Origin: Phycisphaerales bacterium
GTDB taxonomy: Bacteria > Planctomycetota > Phycisphaerae > UBA1845
DNA: 17,526 nt
Direction of reading: 5' to 3'
NCBI GenBank assembly: GCA_020639115.1
Contig: JACKHG010000062.1
Location: forward strand, 1-17,526
The translations under genes and the position numbers were made by a program. Shown here one piece after another: positions 1 through 7,922 of this stretch (within the stretch, counting starts at the first letter, position 1; every line of letters starts with the position of its first letter). The notes under the pieces are model-generated. The model was not told where the DNA came from. It was given only the letters and a program-made list of their open reading frames with translations, and made no database searches.

Positions 1-324
1 GAGGTGAACCTGGACCCCGGCTACTTCCCCCAGCCGGGCGACACCGTCGAGGTCGTTGCGGCCAGCGCCGTCAGCGGCACGTTCGCCGCCGTCGAATCGT
101 GCGTTGGCATTACCGTCACGTACACGCCCAGCACCGCGATGGTGACGTTCGACGGCGTGGTGCCGGGCGACCTCGACGGCGACGGCACCGTCGGCGGCGC
201 CGATCTCGGATTGCTGCTGGCCGCCTGGGGCTCGTGCGGGGATGGCTGCTGTCCCGCCGATCTCGATGGCGACGGCGCCGTCGGCGGGGCGGATCTGGGG
301 CTGCTGCTCGGGTACTGGTTCTAG
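1..324 (+). CDS. C-terminal end of a secreted protein with two dockerin-like EF-hand repeats (5' truncated by the window)
   Basis: The frame is open from the window edge to TAG at 322-324, so this is only the last ~107 residues; the GTG at position 4 is not taken as a start. Residues about 1-53 are beta-rich with no recognised fold. The end carries two near-identical calcium-loop repeats, DGTVGGADLGLLLAAWG and DGAVGGADLGLLLGYW, separated by a short Cys-containing linker (SCGDGCCPA). Each has the DxDGDG loop followed by a helix, as in type I dockerin modules. In planctomycetes such modules are common at the ends of exported proteins without any cellulosome. The role of this protein cannot be told from the tail. 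It converges with the next gene, 10 bases away, with no clear terminator between them. Family-level call is sure; function unknown. Confidence 0.8.
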   Translation, partial: EVNLDPGYFPQPGDTVEVVAASAVSGTFAAVESCVGITVTYTPSTAMVTFDGVVPGDLDGDGTVGGADLGLLLAAWGSCGDGCCPADLDGDGAVGGADLGLLLGYWF

Positions 325-334
325 CACCGCCCCC

Positions 335-1396
335 TCACACCGTGGCCTCCGGATCCTCCGGCGGCCGTTCCGTCGGCGGCACTTCGCCCACCGGCTGGGC
401 AATGGGCAGACCGCATTCGGGGCAACGGTCGGCGCCGACCAGTCCGGTGAGGTCGTAGTGGCACCGCTCGCACCGCAGGCCCTCCTCCTGCACGAACGAC
501 CACTGCGGGCCGATCTGCTGGAGGAACATCAGGGCGTACGACTGGCTGAAGACGAAGAGCGGAAGCAGAATCACGGTCCCGAGATAGGGAATCGCGGTCA
601 TGCAGCAAGTGGCGCAGGTCAGCCCCGTGGCAACGATCCCGATGCCGATGAAGATGACGATCCGGAAGAGGAAGTACAGCACGCAGGCGCCGAGGTGCGG
701 ACCAAGCACCTCGATCCGCACGATGCGCCACGCCTCCATCGCGCCGACCCGCCACAGGTACATCGTCGGCACGACGAAGTTGTGGAGCACGAACGAGACC
801 AGGGCCCCGACGAGCCCGAGCGGCACCACCGTGAACGCTCCGACGACGACGGCCATCGTGGCGGCCGGTCCCCAGGAGCGGGCCCGGATGTCCGGCAGGG
901 CGATGACGCCGGCGACGGCGAGGAGCACGATCATCACCAGGAAGAAGGCGATCCCGTAGACCAGCAGGAACAGGAAGAGACTGTTGCCCTGGGGCCGGTA
1001 CTCGCGCCACGGCGCCACCACCGCGCCGCGCGACCGGGCGATGTTGTCGATGAACATGAACCGTCCGCGAGCGCCGACCCATGCGAACACCAGGCTGACC
1101 GCGATGCCCAACAGGACGAGCAGGGCGACGATGGCGATCAGCGTCGAGGTGGACAGTCCGAAGGGCTGACCCGAACCGCCTTGTCCGCCGGGAAACCCGG
1201 GCCACCCGCCACCGCCGCCGCCGCCGCGCCCGCCCATGTTCCAGATGCCGGAGAAGTTCCCGCCACCCTCGAGGAACGACGAGATCCACGCGCAGAACCC
1301 GATCGTGAACCACCGACCGAGGTCGAACGGCCGGAACAGCACCTTCTTGGTGTGCTGGATCGACTGGTTGAACGGCTCGAGGATTTGTAGCGCCAC
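335..1396 (-). CDS. Multi-pass membrane protein with Gly-rich loop and C-terminal zinc ribbon
   Basis: A 353-residue protein starting at GTG (1394-1396). The start is supported by a GGGAGG ribosome site on the minus strand at 1402-1407, five bases upstream. Residues 8-45 (PFNQSIQHTKKVLFRPFDLG and following) resemble the N-terminus of bacterial DUF7544-like membrane proteins. Residues 49-80 are a Gly-rich linker including a run of about eight glycines. Hydrophobic segments lie near 84-107, 138-166, 178-207, 234-260 and 267-292. The tail has a four-Cys zinc ribbon: C309, C312, C325 and C328, with YDLTGL between the pairs, a motif frequent in Phycisphaerae. It lies downstream of the RND permease on the same strand, 265 bases away, but a repeat element intervenes, so co-transcription is uncertain. 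Function is unknown; the ribbon probably faces the cytoplasm (inference). Confidence 0.85.
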   Translation of the reverse strand: MALQILEPFNQSIQHTKKVLFRPFDLGRWFTIGFCAWISSFLEGGGNFSGIWNMGGRGGGGGGGWPGFPGGQGGSGQPFGLSTSTLIAIVALLVLLGIAVSLVFAWVGARGRFMFIDNIARSRGAVVAPWREYRPQGNSLFLFLLVYGIAFFLVMIVLLAVAGVIALPDIRARSWGPAATMAVVVGAFTVVPLGLVGALVSFVLHNFVVPTMYLWRVGAMEAWRIVRIEVLGPHLGACVLYFLFRIVIFIGIGIVATGLTCATCCMTAIPYLGTVILLPLFVFSQSYALMFLQQIGPQWSFVQEEGLRCERCHYDLTGLVGADRCPECGLPIAQPVGEVPPTERPPEDPEATV

Positions 1397-1445
1397 GGTC
1401 GCCTCCCGAGGGAAGTGTACTGGGTGGCCGATCGGGCGGCATGTG

Positions 1446-1600
1446 TCAGGTATCAGGGATCAGGTATCAGGTATCAGCAGCGGCTGCACGGTGCAGACGG
1501 TTGCCGCAAACGAAGACCGGTCCGCCCTCGCACCGGATATGAACCGTTCTGCAGACTCCAACACCTGATACCTGATACCTGGTATCTGATACCCGATCCC
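1446..1600. repeat. Inverted pair of GGTATCA heptamer arrays flanking an ~84-base core
   Basis: The left arm (about 1446-1478) is a tandem run of the heptamer CAGGTAT with one CAGGGAT variant. The right arm (about 1563-1600) holds the reverse complement, CCTGATA units, ending in CCCGATCCC. The arms can pair, and the right arm also contains the local palindrome ATACCTGGTAT. The core between them contains CTGCACGGTGCAG, itself able to form a short hairpin. It sits in the 265-base gap between the RND permease stop and the start of the zinc-ribbon membrane gene. It could be a non-autonomous repeat element (REP/MITE-like), a heptamer STRR-type repeat, or a transcript-end hairpin; no coding sequence is apparent inside. 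Confidence 0.75.
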
Positions 1601-1661
1601 TCGTCCGGCAACGCGCCTGCCCATCGGGAACCAACGTCCTCCGGCCGAACGTCCCCCCGCC

Positions 1662-4600
1662 TCACCCCGTCGCAACCAGTTCCCGGCGCTCGATCGTCGC
1701 CCGCCGCGGCGACTCGTCCAGCGCTCGCTGCGGCTTGTCGCGCAGGAAGAAGCTCAGGAGCAGCGGGACCAGCAGCAGCGTGAACACCGTGGACACCGCG
1801 AGGCCGCCGAGGACCACGGCGCCGAGACCGCGGTAGAGCTCGCTGCCCGAGCCCGGCATGAGGACGAGCGGGAGAAGGCCGCCCAGGGAGGTGCAGGTGG
1901 TCATGAAGATGGGCCGCACGCGCGTCCGCACGCTCTCGGCGATCGCCTGCTTCGCGGGCAGGGGCTCGATGCGGTCGTCCTCGCTCTCGCCGAAGCCGCG
2001 GGTGAAGTTGATCGACTGGTGGACGATCAGAATGGCGTTGTTCACCACGGTGCCGATCAGGATGATGAAGCCGAGCATGGTCAGCACGTCGAGGTTCTGC
2101 ACCGGCGCGTAGCGATCGTGGAGGCTCCAGGCGTGGACGGCCGCGAGGGCGGCGAACCCGCCGAGCGTCGCCAACGGCACGCTGAACATGATCACGAGCG
2201 GATAGAGGAAGCTCTGGAACAGCACCACCATGAGGAGGTACACCACGAGCAGCGCCAGGATCATCGAGCTCGAGGCCAGGCCCACGAACGAGCCGTCGCC
2301 CAGGAGCGCGTTTCGCACGTTCTGGAGCTTGCTGGCGGACCCCGTGTAGACCACCTCGACGCCGCGGGCGATCTGGCCGTTGGCCCGCAATCCGTCCACC
2401 GTGGAACGCACGTCCGCCATGACCTGTTCAAGCGGGAAGCCGGGCGGGGCCGTGAACTCGAGCGTGACTGCCCGCTGCCGGTCCACGTGGTTGATCTGCT
2501 GAGGCGAGATGGTGCGCCGAAGCTCCGCCAGGCTGCCGACCTGCACCACGCGACCCATCGGAGTGGCCACCGGCATGTCCGCCACGCTGAGGATGCCCTC
2601 CTTGCCCAACGCCTCCTGGGAGACCACGCGCAGGTCGATGTTGTCGCCCGCGATGCGGTACTCGCCCACGACGGCGCCGTCGCCGGCGGCCTGCACCGCC
2701 AAACCGAGATCGGCGGGCGTCATGCCGAGGTCGGCGAGGCGCCGCGGATCGGGCACGGCCTGAAGTTCCGGTCCCGGGATGCTGAAGTTGCTCGGGTCGG
2801 GGCGCACGGCACCGAAGCCGTACTTGCCGGCGAGCGACATGTACGACGACTGCGCGGCACCCGCGACCTGGTCGAGATCGTCGCCGGCGAAGTCGATCTT
2901 GATCGCCGAGCCGCTCGATCCGCCCAAGCGGAACAGCGGCACCTGGAACGCGAACGCCAGCACGCCCGGCAGGACCTCGGACCGCGTGGCCCACGAGAAC
3001 AGCGGATTCAGATCCACCACCCGGGCCCCGTCGGACGCCACGCCACCGTGGAACATCGAGCCGGGGAAGGCGACGAAGAAGTAGTTGTCGAGCGGCGGCG
3101 GCGTCACGTCGGGACCGGGACCGCCGCGCACCATGTCGAACGTCGGCAGCGACGGCAGCTTCGCCTCCGCCTGGGCCCGCTCCGCCGGATCCGCAATCTC
3201 GCCCGCCTCCCAGAAGGGGCGGAAACCCGCCTCGACCCGCTCGGCGATGTCGCGCTGCTGCTCGAGGTTGTACCCCGGCGGCGGAATGAGCATGCCGAAG
3301 ATCAGGTTGCGATTGCCGGAGGGAAGATAGTCGGAGGGCGGCATGAGCCACCACGTGCCGAACACGCTGGCACCGGTCAAGGCCGCGATCACCACCACCC
3401 GCGCGACAACGCTCCGGTTCAGCATCCGCACCAGCCCCGCCACCATGCCGGGGAACCATGCGAAGATCGTGCGCGGCAGGTGGAGGAGACGCTCGAAGAT
3501 GTTCTCCTTCCGGCCCGGCTTGGGGGTGCGCAGCCAGCGGGAGGCGGCCGCGGGAACGACCGTCAGCGACACCAGCAGGCTGATCACCACCGCCGCCGAG
3601 AGGGCAAGCGCGATGTCGCGGAACAGCTGGCCCGCCTCCTCCTGCACCAGGAGGATGGGCACGAACGCGGCGGCGGTGGTCAGGGTCGAAGCCAGCACCG
3701 CACCCGCCACCTCGCGAGCGCCGTCGTAGGCGGCGCGCATGGGCGTCTTCCCCATGTCGAGGTGGCGGAACGTGTTCTCCAGCACGACGATCGCGTTGTC
3801 CACCACCATGCCGACGGCGAAGGCCATGCCCGCCAGGCTGATCACGTTCACCGATCGGCCCAGCGCCACCATGCAGACGACGGCGCCGACCAGGGACACG
3901 GGAATGGCCAGTCCGATGATCACGACCGCCCGAACGCTCTGGAGGAACAGCAGCAGGACGAGAATCGCGATCGAGCCGCCCAGCCAGATGTTGTTGCGGA
4001 CGAGGGACAGCGCGTCGTCGATGTAGATGGTCTGGTCGTACACCTGCTGGAGGTACAGCTTGCCGTCGAGCCCGAGGGCCTTGGTCTGGACGTCGAGGGC
4101 TCCATCGGGGCGGTTCAGCCCGGCAATCGCCTCCTGCAGCCCGGCCATCACCTCGATCACGTTGGAGCCGACCTCGCGCTGGGCATTGATGGCGATGACG
4201 GGGCGACCCTTCGAGCGCACGAAAGAGGTGGGCTCCTTGAAGGTCTCGACGGCCACGGCAACATCGCCGATGCGCACCGGGCCGGTCTCGGTGCTGGCGA
4301 TCACCGTCTGCTCGACGTCGCGCACCGACTCGAACTGTCCCACCGTCCGCAGCCGCACGTCGAGCTTGCCGTCGCTGACCTGCCCCGCGGAGACGTTCCG
4401 GTTCGCGGCGTTCAGGGCGTTCACCATCCCGCGGAGCGTGACGCCGCGCCGGGCCAGCAGTTGCGGATCGAACTGCACCTGCACTTCCCGCTCGCGGCCG
4501 CCCAGCACGTTGACCTCGGAGACGCCGGGCACCCGCTCGAGCACCGGCGCGATCCGGTCCTCGGCGAAGTCCTGGAGGGTGCGGATGTCGAACCGCGGGT

Positions 4601-5039
4601 CGGTGGTGCCCAGGACGATCCAGGCGATGTAGTCGCGGTTCATCGGGTCCGAGACCTCGACCACGGGCTCGTCCACGTTGTCGGGGTACTTCGGAACCTG
4701 TCGCAGCTTGTCCGACGTCTCCCGCAGCGCCGCGGCGGGATCGGTACCGAGGTTGAACTCGAGGCGCAGCGTCGCCGTGCCCTGCACCGCGCTGCTGGTC
4801 ATCTCGCGGAGGTTGGCGACGCCCTGAAGCATCTCCTCCTGGCGGTCCACGATCTCCCGCTCGATCTCGTCGGGGCTGGCGCCTTCCCAGCGGGTGATCA
4901 CCGAGACGACCGTGTCCTCCACGTTCGGCGTGAGCTGGATCGGGATTCGGCGCAGGGCGAGCAGCCCCGCCATCGCCACGAGGACGACGCCGACCGCGAC
5001 GGTGATGGGTTGGCGGACGGAGAGCGACGGGAGGTTCAT
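1662..5039 (-). CDS. RND-family efflux permease (HAE/AcrB-like inner-membrane pump)
   Basis: An intact 1125-residue protein, slightly longer than the usual ~1020-1060 of this family. It starts at ATG 5037-5039; no strong Shine-Dalgarno is visible. The N-terminus has the first membrane helix (about 12-30) followed by IPIQLTPNVEDTVVSVITRW. Helices 2-4 lie near 353-421, including the signature GMVVDNAIVVLEN with D414-N415. A second half has matching helices near 985-1110 with VVNNAILIV at 998-1006. Two large periplasmic porter regions lie between helices 1-2 and 7-8. RND pumps work as proton-driven trimers with a periplasmic adaptor and an outer-membrane channel. The D-N and N-N patterns differ from AcrB's DD and K940, but are common in distant HAE members. 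Substrate is unknown. No adaptor is adjacent; a frameshifted one lies at about 15-16 kb. Confidence 0.93.
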   Translation of the reverse strand: MNLPSLSVRQPITVAVGVVLVAMAGLLALRRIPIQLTPNVEDTVVSVITRWEGASPDEIEREIVDRQEEMLQGVANLREMTSSAVQGTATLRLEFNLGTDPAAALRETSDKLRQVPKYPDNVDEPVVEVSDPMNRDYIAWIVLGTTDPRFDIRTLQDFAEDRIAPVLERVPGVSEVNVLGGREREVQVQFDPQLLARRGVTLRGMVNALNAANRNVSAGQVSDGKLDVRLRTVGQFESVRDVEQTVIASTETGPVRIGDVAVAVETFKEPTSFVRSKGRPVIAINAQREVGSNVIEVMAGLQEAIAGLNRPDGALDVQTKALGLDGKLYLQQVYDQTIYIDDALSLVRNNIWLGGSIAILVLLLFLQSVRAVVIIGLAIPVSLVGAVVCMVALGRSVNVISLAGMAFAVGMVVDNAIVVLENTFRHLDMGKTPMRAAYDGAREVAGAVLASTLTTAAAFVPILLVQEEAGQLFRDIALALSAAVVISLLVSLTVVPAAASRWLRTPKPGRKENIFERLLHLPRTIFAWFPGMVAGLVRMLNRSVVARVVVIAALTGASVFGTWWLMPPSDYLPSGNRNLIFGMLIPPPGYNLEQQRDIAERVEAGFRPFWEAGEIADPAERAQAEAKLPSLPTFDMVRGGPGPDVTPPPLDNYFFVAFPGSMFHGGVASDGARVVDLNPLFSWATRSEVLPGVLAFAFQVPLFRLGGSSGSAIKIDFAGDDLDQVAGAAQSSYMSLAGKYGFGAVRPDPSNFSIPGPELQAVPDPRRLADLGMTPADLGLAVQAAGDGAVVGEYRIAGDNIDLRVVSQEALGKEGILSVADMPVATPMGRVVQVGSLAELRRTISPQQINHVDRQRAVTLEFTAPPGFPLEQVMADVRSTVDGLRANGQIARGVEVVYTGSASKLQNVRNALLGDGSFVGLASSSMILALLVVYLLMVVLFQSFLYPLVIMFSVPLATLGGFAALAAVHAWSLHDRYAPVQNLDVLTMLGFIILIGTVVNNAILIVHQSINFTRGFGESEDDRIEPLPAKQAIAESVRTRVRPIFMTTCTSLGGLLPLVLMPGSGSELYRGLGAVVLGGLAVSTVFTLLLVPLLLSFFLRDKPQRALDESPRRATIERRELVATG

Positions 5040-5150
5040 GGACCGTCAGTGTAGGAAAGGGACGTGGATGCGGTCGATTCGGCCCGTGGCGTCGCCCGCT
5101 TCGTCGCGGGCGGCGCCAACGGCAGCCGACAGGTGCCGGCCGGGGCGCCG

Positions 5151-5432
5151 TCATGCGGGTTGGGGAACCGGCGCGTCGCCGTCGTCCGGGGGAGCCTCCG
5201 GCGGAGGCGTGGGCGGGATGTCGCCGAAGTCCATCTCGCCGGAGAAGTACTGCGCGAGAACGCGCAGCGCCAGCCGTTCGACGGCCCGCTCGGCAGCGCT
5301 CAACTCGGGCGCAGCGACCGCGCTGTCCGCCGGATCCGTGCGGATGCGGCAGTGGTCGAGGAAGGCGAGCGCGGCACGCACGCGCGACGGCATGGCGGGC
5401 CCGGCGGGATCTCCGTGGGAGCGGTACAGCAT
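5151..5432 (-). CDS. Small hypothetical protein with acidic Pro-rich tail
   Basis: A 93-residue frame on the same strand as the RND permease, ending 111 bases before it. ATG is at 5430-5432 with a weak GGAG about nine bases upstream. The middle (AAERAVERLALRVLAQYFSG) reads as an amphipathic helix. The tail (residues about 72-93) is rich in Pro, Asp and Glu. There is no signal peptide, membrane segment or metal motif. No family is recognised. Composition and frame bias look like coding sequence, but in GC-rich DNA a frame this short can arise by chance. It may be co-transcribed with the permease. Confidence 0.5.
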   Translation of the reverse strand: MLYRSHGDPAGPAMPSRVRAALAFLDHCRIRTDPADSAVAAPELSAAERAVERLALRVLAQYFSGEMDFGDIPPTPPPEAPPDDGDAPVPQPA

Positions 5433-5929
5433 GGCAGGACACTCCGTCGCGGGACCCGTGCCGGCAGCGCCGCTCCGGCGAACGAGTCCCGATCGAGGAC
5501 AGTTCGTTGGACAGGTGGATGGATGGACGCTGCCGCGTGCCGGACGGCATCAGTCGCATTCGCGCCCGAGCAGCGCCGTGCAATCAGGTGCGGACAGATG
5601 CTCGCGCGGCAGGGCAGCAAGATTGTCGTGCCATCGCAGGTGCATCGTCGTCGCTCCGGTGGTCGATCGGCAACGTGCCGGTCGGACAGATCGAAGGATC
5701 GAGATACAGACGGCGCGCCGGAGTCAATGAGTTTCGGATGTTGCGCCGACGTCCCAACGGCAATCGTGGAGACACGTTCAGCGATTGGCGCTCCGACAAG
5801 TCCGACGCGGCGAGGACGGTTGCCGGGCGTGCGCTCCGTCTCAGGTCGCGGGTCGGGGTCAGAGGCCACGATGCAATCCACATCCCAGCATCGGTTGCCG
5901 GCCGTCGGATCCGAAGGTCGCCAGTTGTA
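5433..5929. other. Gene-free stretch of ~500 bases
   Basis: Open frames cross this stretch on both strands, but none has a recognisable domain, a convincing start or continuity with a known family. It separates the divergent small gene (-) and ATPase (+), so it should carry promoters for both; only the one at 5930-5964 is clear. Confidence 0.5.
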
Positions 5930-5964
5930 TTGGACAATCCGACGGAAGGCGTTAGATTATCTAA
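5930..5964 (+). promoter_or_regulatory. Probable leaderless promoter overlapping a perfect palindrome
   Basis: TTGGAC at 5930-5935 resembles a -35 box. TAGATT at 5953-5958 resembles a -10 box, with a 17-base spacer. The -10 ends only six bases before the ATG at 5965, so transcription would start at or next to the start codon, as in leaderless mRNAs; no Shine-Dalgarno is present. The -10 is embedded in TTAGATTATCTAA (5952-5964), a perfect six-base inverted repeat around a central T, which could be a repressor site. The local AT-rich composition stands out from the GC-rich surroundings. Promoter function is inferred. Confidence 0.6.
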
Positions 5965-7231
5965 ATGCACATTGCCCGCCACCTCAGGGAGCCCCTCCAG
6001 GCCGCCCTCAGAGACACCCCGTCGTCGTCCTGCCATGGCGCACGGCAGGTTAGGAAGTCCACGCTTGCCAAAGCCTGGTCGAGGAGGCCTCCTCGCGGCC
6101 TACCGAACACTCGATGGCGCCACGGTACTGACCGCTGCCGTGCGCGATCCGGAGGGCTTCGTGCGAGCGATGATCGAGCCGACGGTCATCGACGAGGTGC
6201 AGCGTGCTCCAGCATTGTTGTGAGCGATCAAGTCCGAGATCGACCGGGATCGTCGACCTGGCCGGTTCCTACTCACCGGCTCGTCGGATGCGATGTTCGT
6301 TCCGGAGGTCGCCGATGCGCTGGCTGGCCGGATGGAAGTGCTTCTCCTCTCGCCGTTCACCCAAGGCGAGATGGCCGGTGTTCGGGAGGAGCTTGTCGAT
6401 GTGCTCTTCGGCGAGGGCCCAAGTCCGACCGCGATCGCGTCGCTCGAGTGCGAGTCGCTCTCGCGCGAAGCGCTGGGCCGACGCATGCTGACGGGCGGCT
6501 ATCCGGAGATCCTCCGGCGCCGTGATCCCGGACGCCGCGATGCATGGTTCGGTTCGTACTTGACAAGCGTCATCCAGCGAGACGTTCGCAGCATCGCGGA
6601 CATCGAGGGCATCGCCGACCTGCCGCGGCTTCTCTCCATCCTCGCAGGTCAGCATGGGGGACTGCTCAACATGGCTGAGCTGTCCCGCGAGATCGGGTTC
6701 TCGATGCCAACCGTGAAGCGCTACCTTGGCTTGCTTCGTGCCACCCATCTCTACCAACCGATCCCCGCGTGGGCCGGCAGCACGCGAAAGCGACTCATCA
6801 AGTCCGAACGCGTGCTTCTCAACGACTCCGGACTGCTGGCGTGGCTGCTTGGGCGGGGCGATGGCGACGCGTTCTTGGCGGGACCCAACTTCGGGAAGCT
6901 GCTCGAGGGATTCGTGGTTCAGGAGTTCCGTCGCCAACTCGAATGGAGTCGAACGAAGCCCGTGGCCTACTACTACCGCACCGCCGCCGGTCGGGAGGTC
7001 GATCTGGTTCTCGAGGCGCGAGGCGGGGCAGTGGTGGGCGTCGAGGTGAAGTCTGCGACCACCATTCGCCCGGCGGATTTGAGGGGACTGGAGGACCTTC
7101 GAGAGACGGCAGGACCACGATTTCGGGCCGGCATCGTGGTTCACCCGGGACACGACATCGTTCCGATGGGGGAGAATGTCTGGGCGTTCCCTGTGTCGGC
7201 GTTGTGGGGGCGTTCGAAGCACAAGCGATGA
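5965..7231 (+). pseudogene. DUF4143/AAA_14-type ATPase with a broken 5' end
   Basis: The family combines a P-loop ATPase, DUF4143 and a PD-(D/E)xK-like C-terminus. Frame 1 begins MHIARHLREPLQAALRDTP at 5965. The Walker A there reads GARQVRKST (about 6037-6063), with Arg in place of the essential Gly before Lys. Near 6076-6090 the reading must move to frame 2, consistent with two lost bases (ccc to cc, ggg to gg). Frame 2 gives LLAAYRTLDGATVL, then the Walker B-like VIDEVQRAP, then an in-frame TGA at 6221-6223. After that it is open to TGA at 7229-7231: FLLTGSSD (sensor 1), LAGRMEVL, the DUF4143 region with a winged-helix-like part (TVKRYLGLL), and GREVDLVLEARGGAVVGVEV followed by KS. Reinitiation at ATG 6293 would give 312 residues without the P-loop. 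Cellular role is not established; relatives are often solitary mobile-type genes. Either decay or sequence error. Confidence 0.8.
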
Positions 7232-7343
7232 TGACAACGCTCCGGCATCCACAACGCATCGACGTCGTGGCCGCAACCGCCTCTCCGCGCGAATCGGGAT
7301 CGGTCGGGCTCGTTTCGCCGACCTGTCGTCGCGTACCTCGGCG

Positions 7344-7922
7344 CTACGCGGACGCAGGTCGCCCGCGCGGGCTCTCCCGTCGCTCGAGCCACACGAACAA
7401 GCCGATCGCCACGAGGGCGAGACCCGCCACGAACCACCACGGCGAGGTGTGCGCGGCTTCCGCGAACGTGATCTTGCCGAAGTTGGCAAACGATCCAAAC
7501 GTGCGCTGAACGACCGGGTACGCCTCGGCGTAGACGCCTGCGCCCACGATCGCGCCGGCGACGCCGACGGCGGCGTCGCGCGACCCCTGTCCGACGGCGG
7601 CCAGCGCGGTTCCGGGGCAGTAGCCCAGGAGGACCATGCCGACCCCGAACACGGCGCCGCCCACGGCGTTCATGCCAAGGTCCGCGGCCTTCACGCTCAA
7701 GCCGCCGATGAGCCCCGCCTGGAGCATGGCGTAGATGCCGATCGCGCCGACCACAATGGCGGTGAGCATCGTCTTCAGGACCGTGAAGTCCTTGAAGCGG
7801 AATTGGTTCACGATCACGTTGTACTGCGTGACGCCGCCCTTCTGGAGAAGGAATCCGAAGACGAGCCCCGTGAGCGCGCCGAGCAGGAGCGTCTTGGGAT
7901 CGGCGAAGAAGTGCTCAAACAC
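7344..7922 (-). CDS. YeeE/YedE-related transporter half (PmpB/DUF6691-like)
   Basis: A 192-residue inner-membrane protein starting at GTG 7920-7922. An excellent ribosome site, GGAGGTGA (7926-7933 on the minus strand), lies just upstream. It begins MFEHFFADPKTLLLGALTGL, has FGFLLQKGGVTQYNVIV at about 22-38 and the conserved GYCPGT around Cys102. Hydrophobic segments lie near 10-28, 52-74, 84-110, 116-134 and 164-184. The family moves thiosulfate or related sulfur compounds, with conserved Cys residues lining the path (known for YeeE/TsuA); in the two-gene PmpA/PmpB form this is the second half. Its start overlaps the upstream half by eight bases, implying translational coupling. It converges on the ATPase, 112 bases away. 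Substrate here is inferred. Confidence 0.88.
   Translation of the reverse strand: MFEHFFADPKTLLLGALTGLVFGFLLQKGGVTQYNVIVNQFRFKDFTVLKTMLTAIVVGAIGIYAMLQAGLIGGLSVKAADLGMNAVGGAVFGVGMVLLGYCPGTALAAVGQGSRDAAVGVAGAIVGAGVYAEAYPVVQRTFGSFANFGKITFAEAAHTSPWWFVAGLALVAIGLFVWLERRESPRGRPASA

Noticed and set aside
242..1390. Plus-strand open frame across the zinc-ribbon membrane gene
   Set aside because: Low-complexity charged translation; antisense shadow of the 335-1396 gene, which has a ribosome site and clear membrane helices.
2019..5054. Very long plus-strand open frame antisense to the RND permease
   Set aside because: Rich in His, Arg, Asp and Gln with no domain; it is the mirror of a well-recognised gene in GC-rich DNA.
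2428..5583. Long minus-strand open frame overlapping the permease in another frame
   Set aside because: Arg/Gly/Pro-rich translation without any family feature; the permease frame explains the region.
7331..7349. GCGTA/TACGC hairpin between the convergent ATPase and transporter genes, considered as a terminator
   Set aside because: Stem is only five bases, no T-run follows, and it overlaps the transporter stop codon.
6269..7498. 409-codon minus-strand frame across the ATPase
   Set aside because: No recognisable domain; antisense to conserved DUF4143 motifs on the plus strand.
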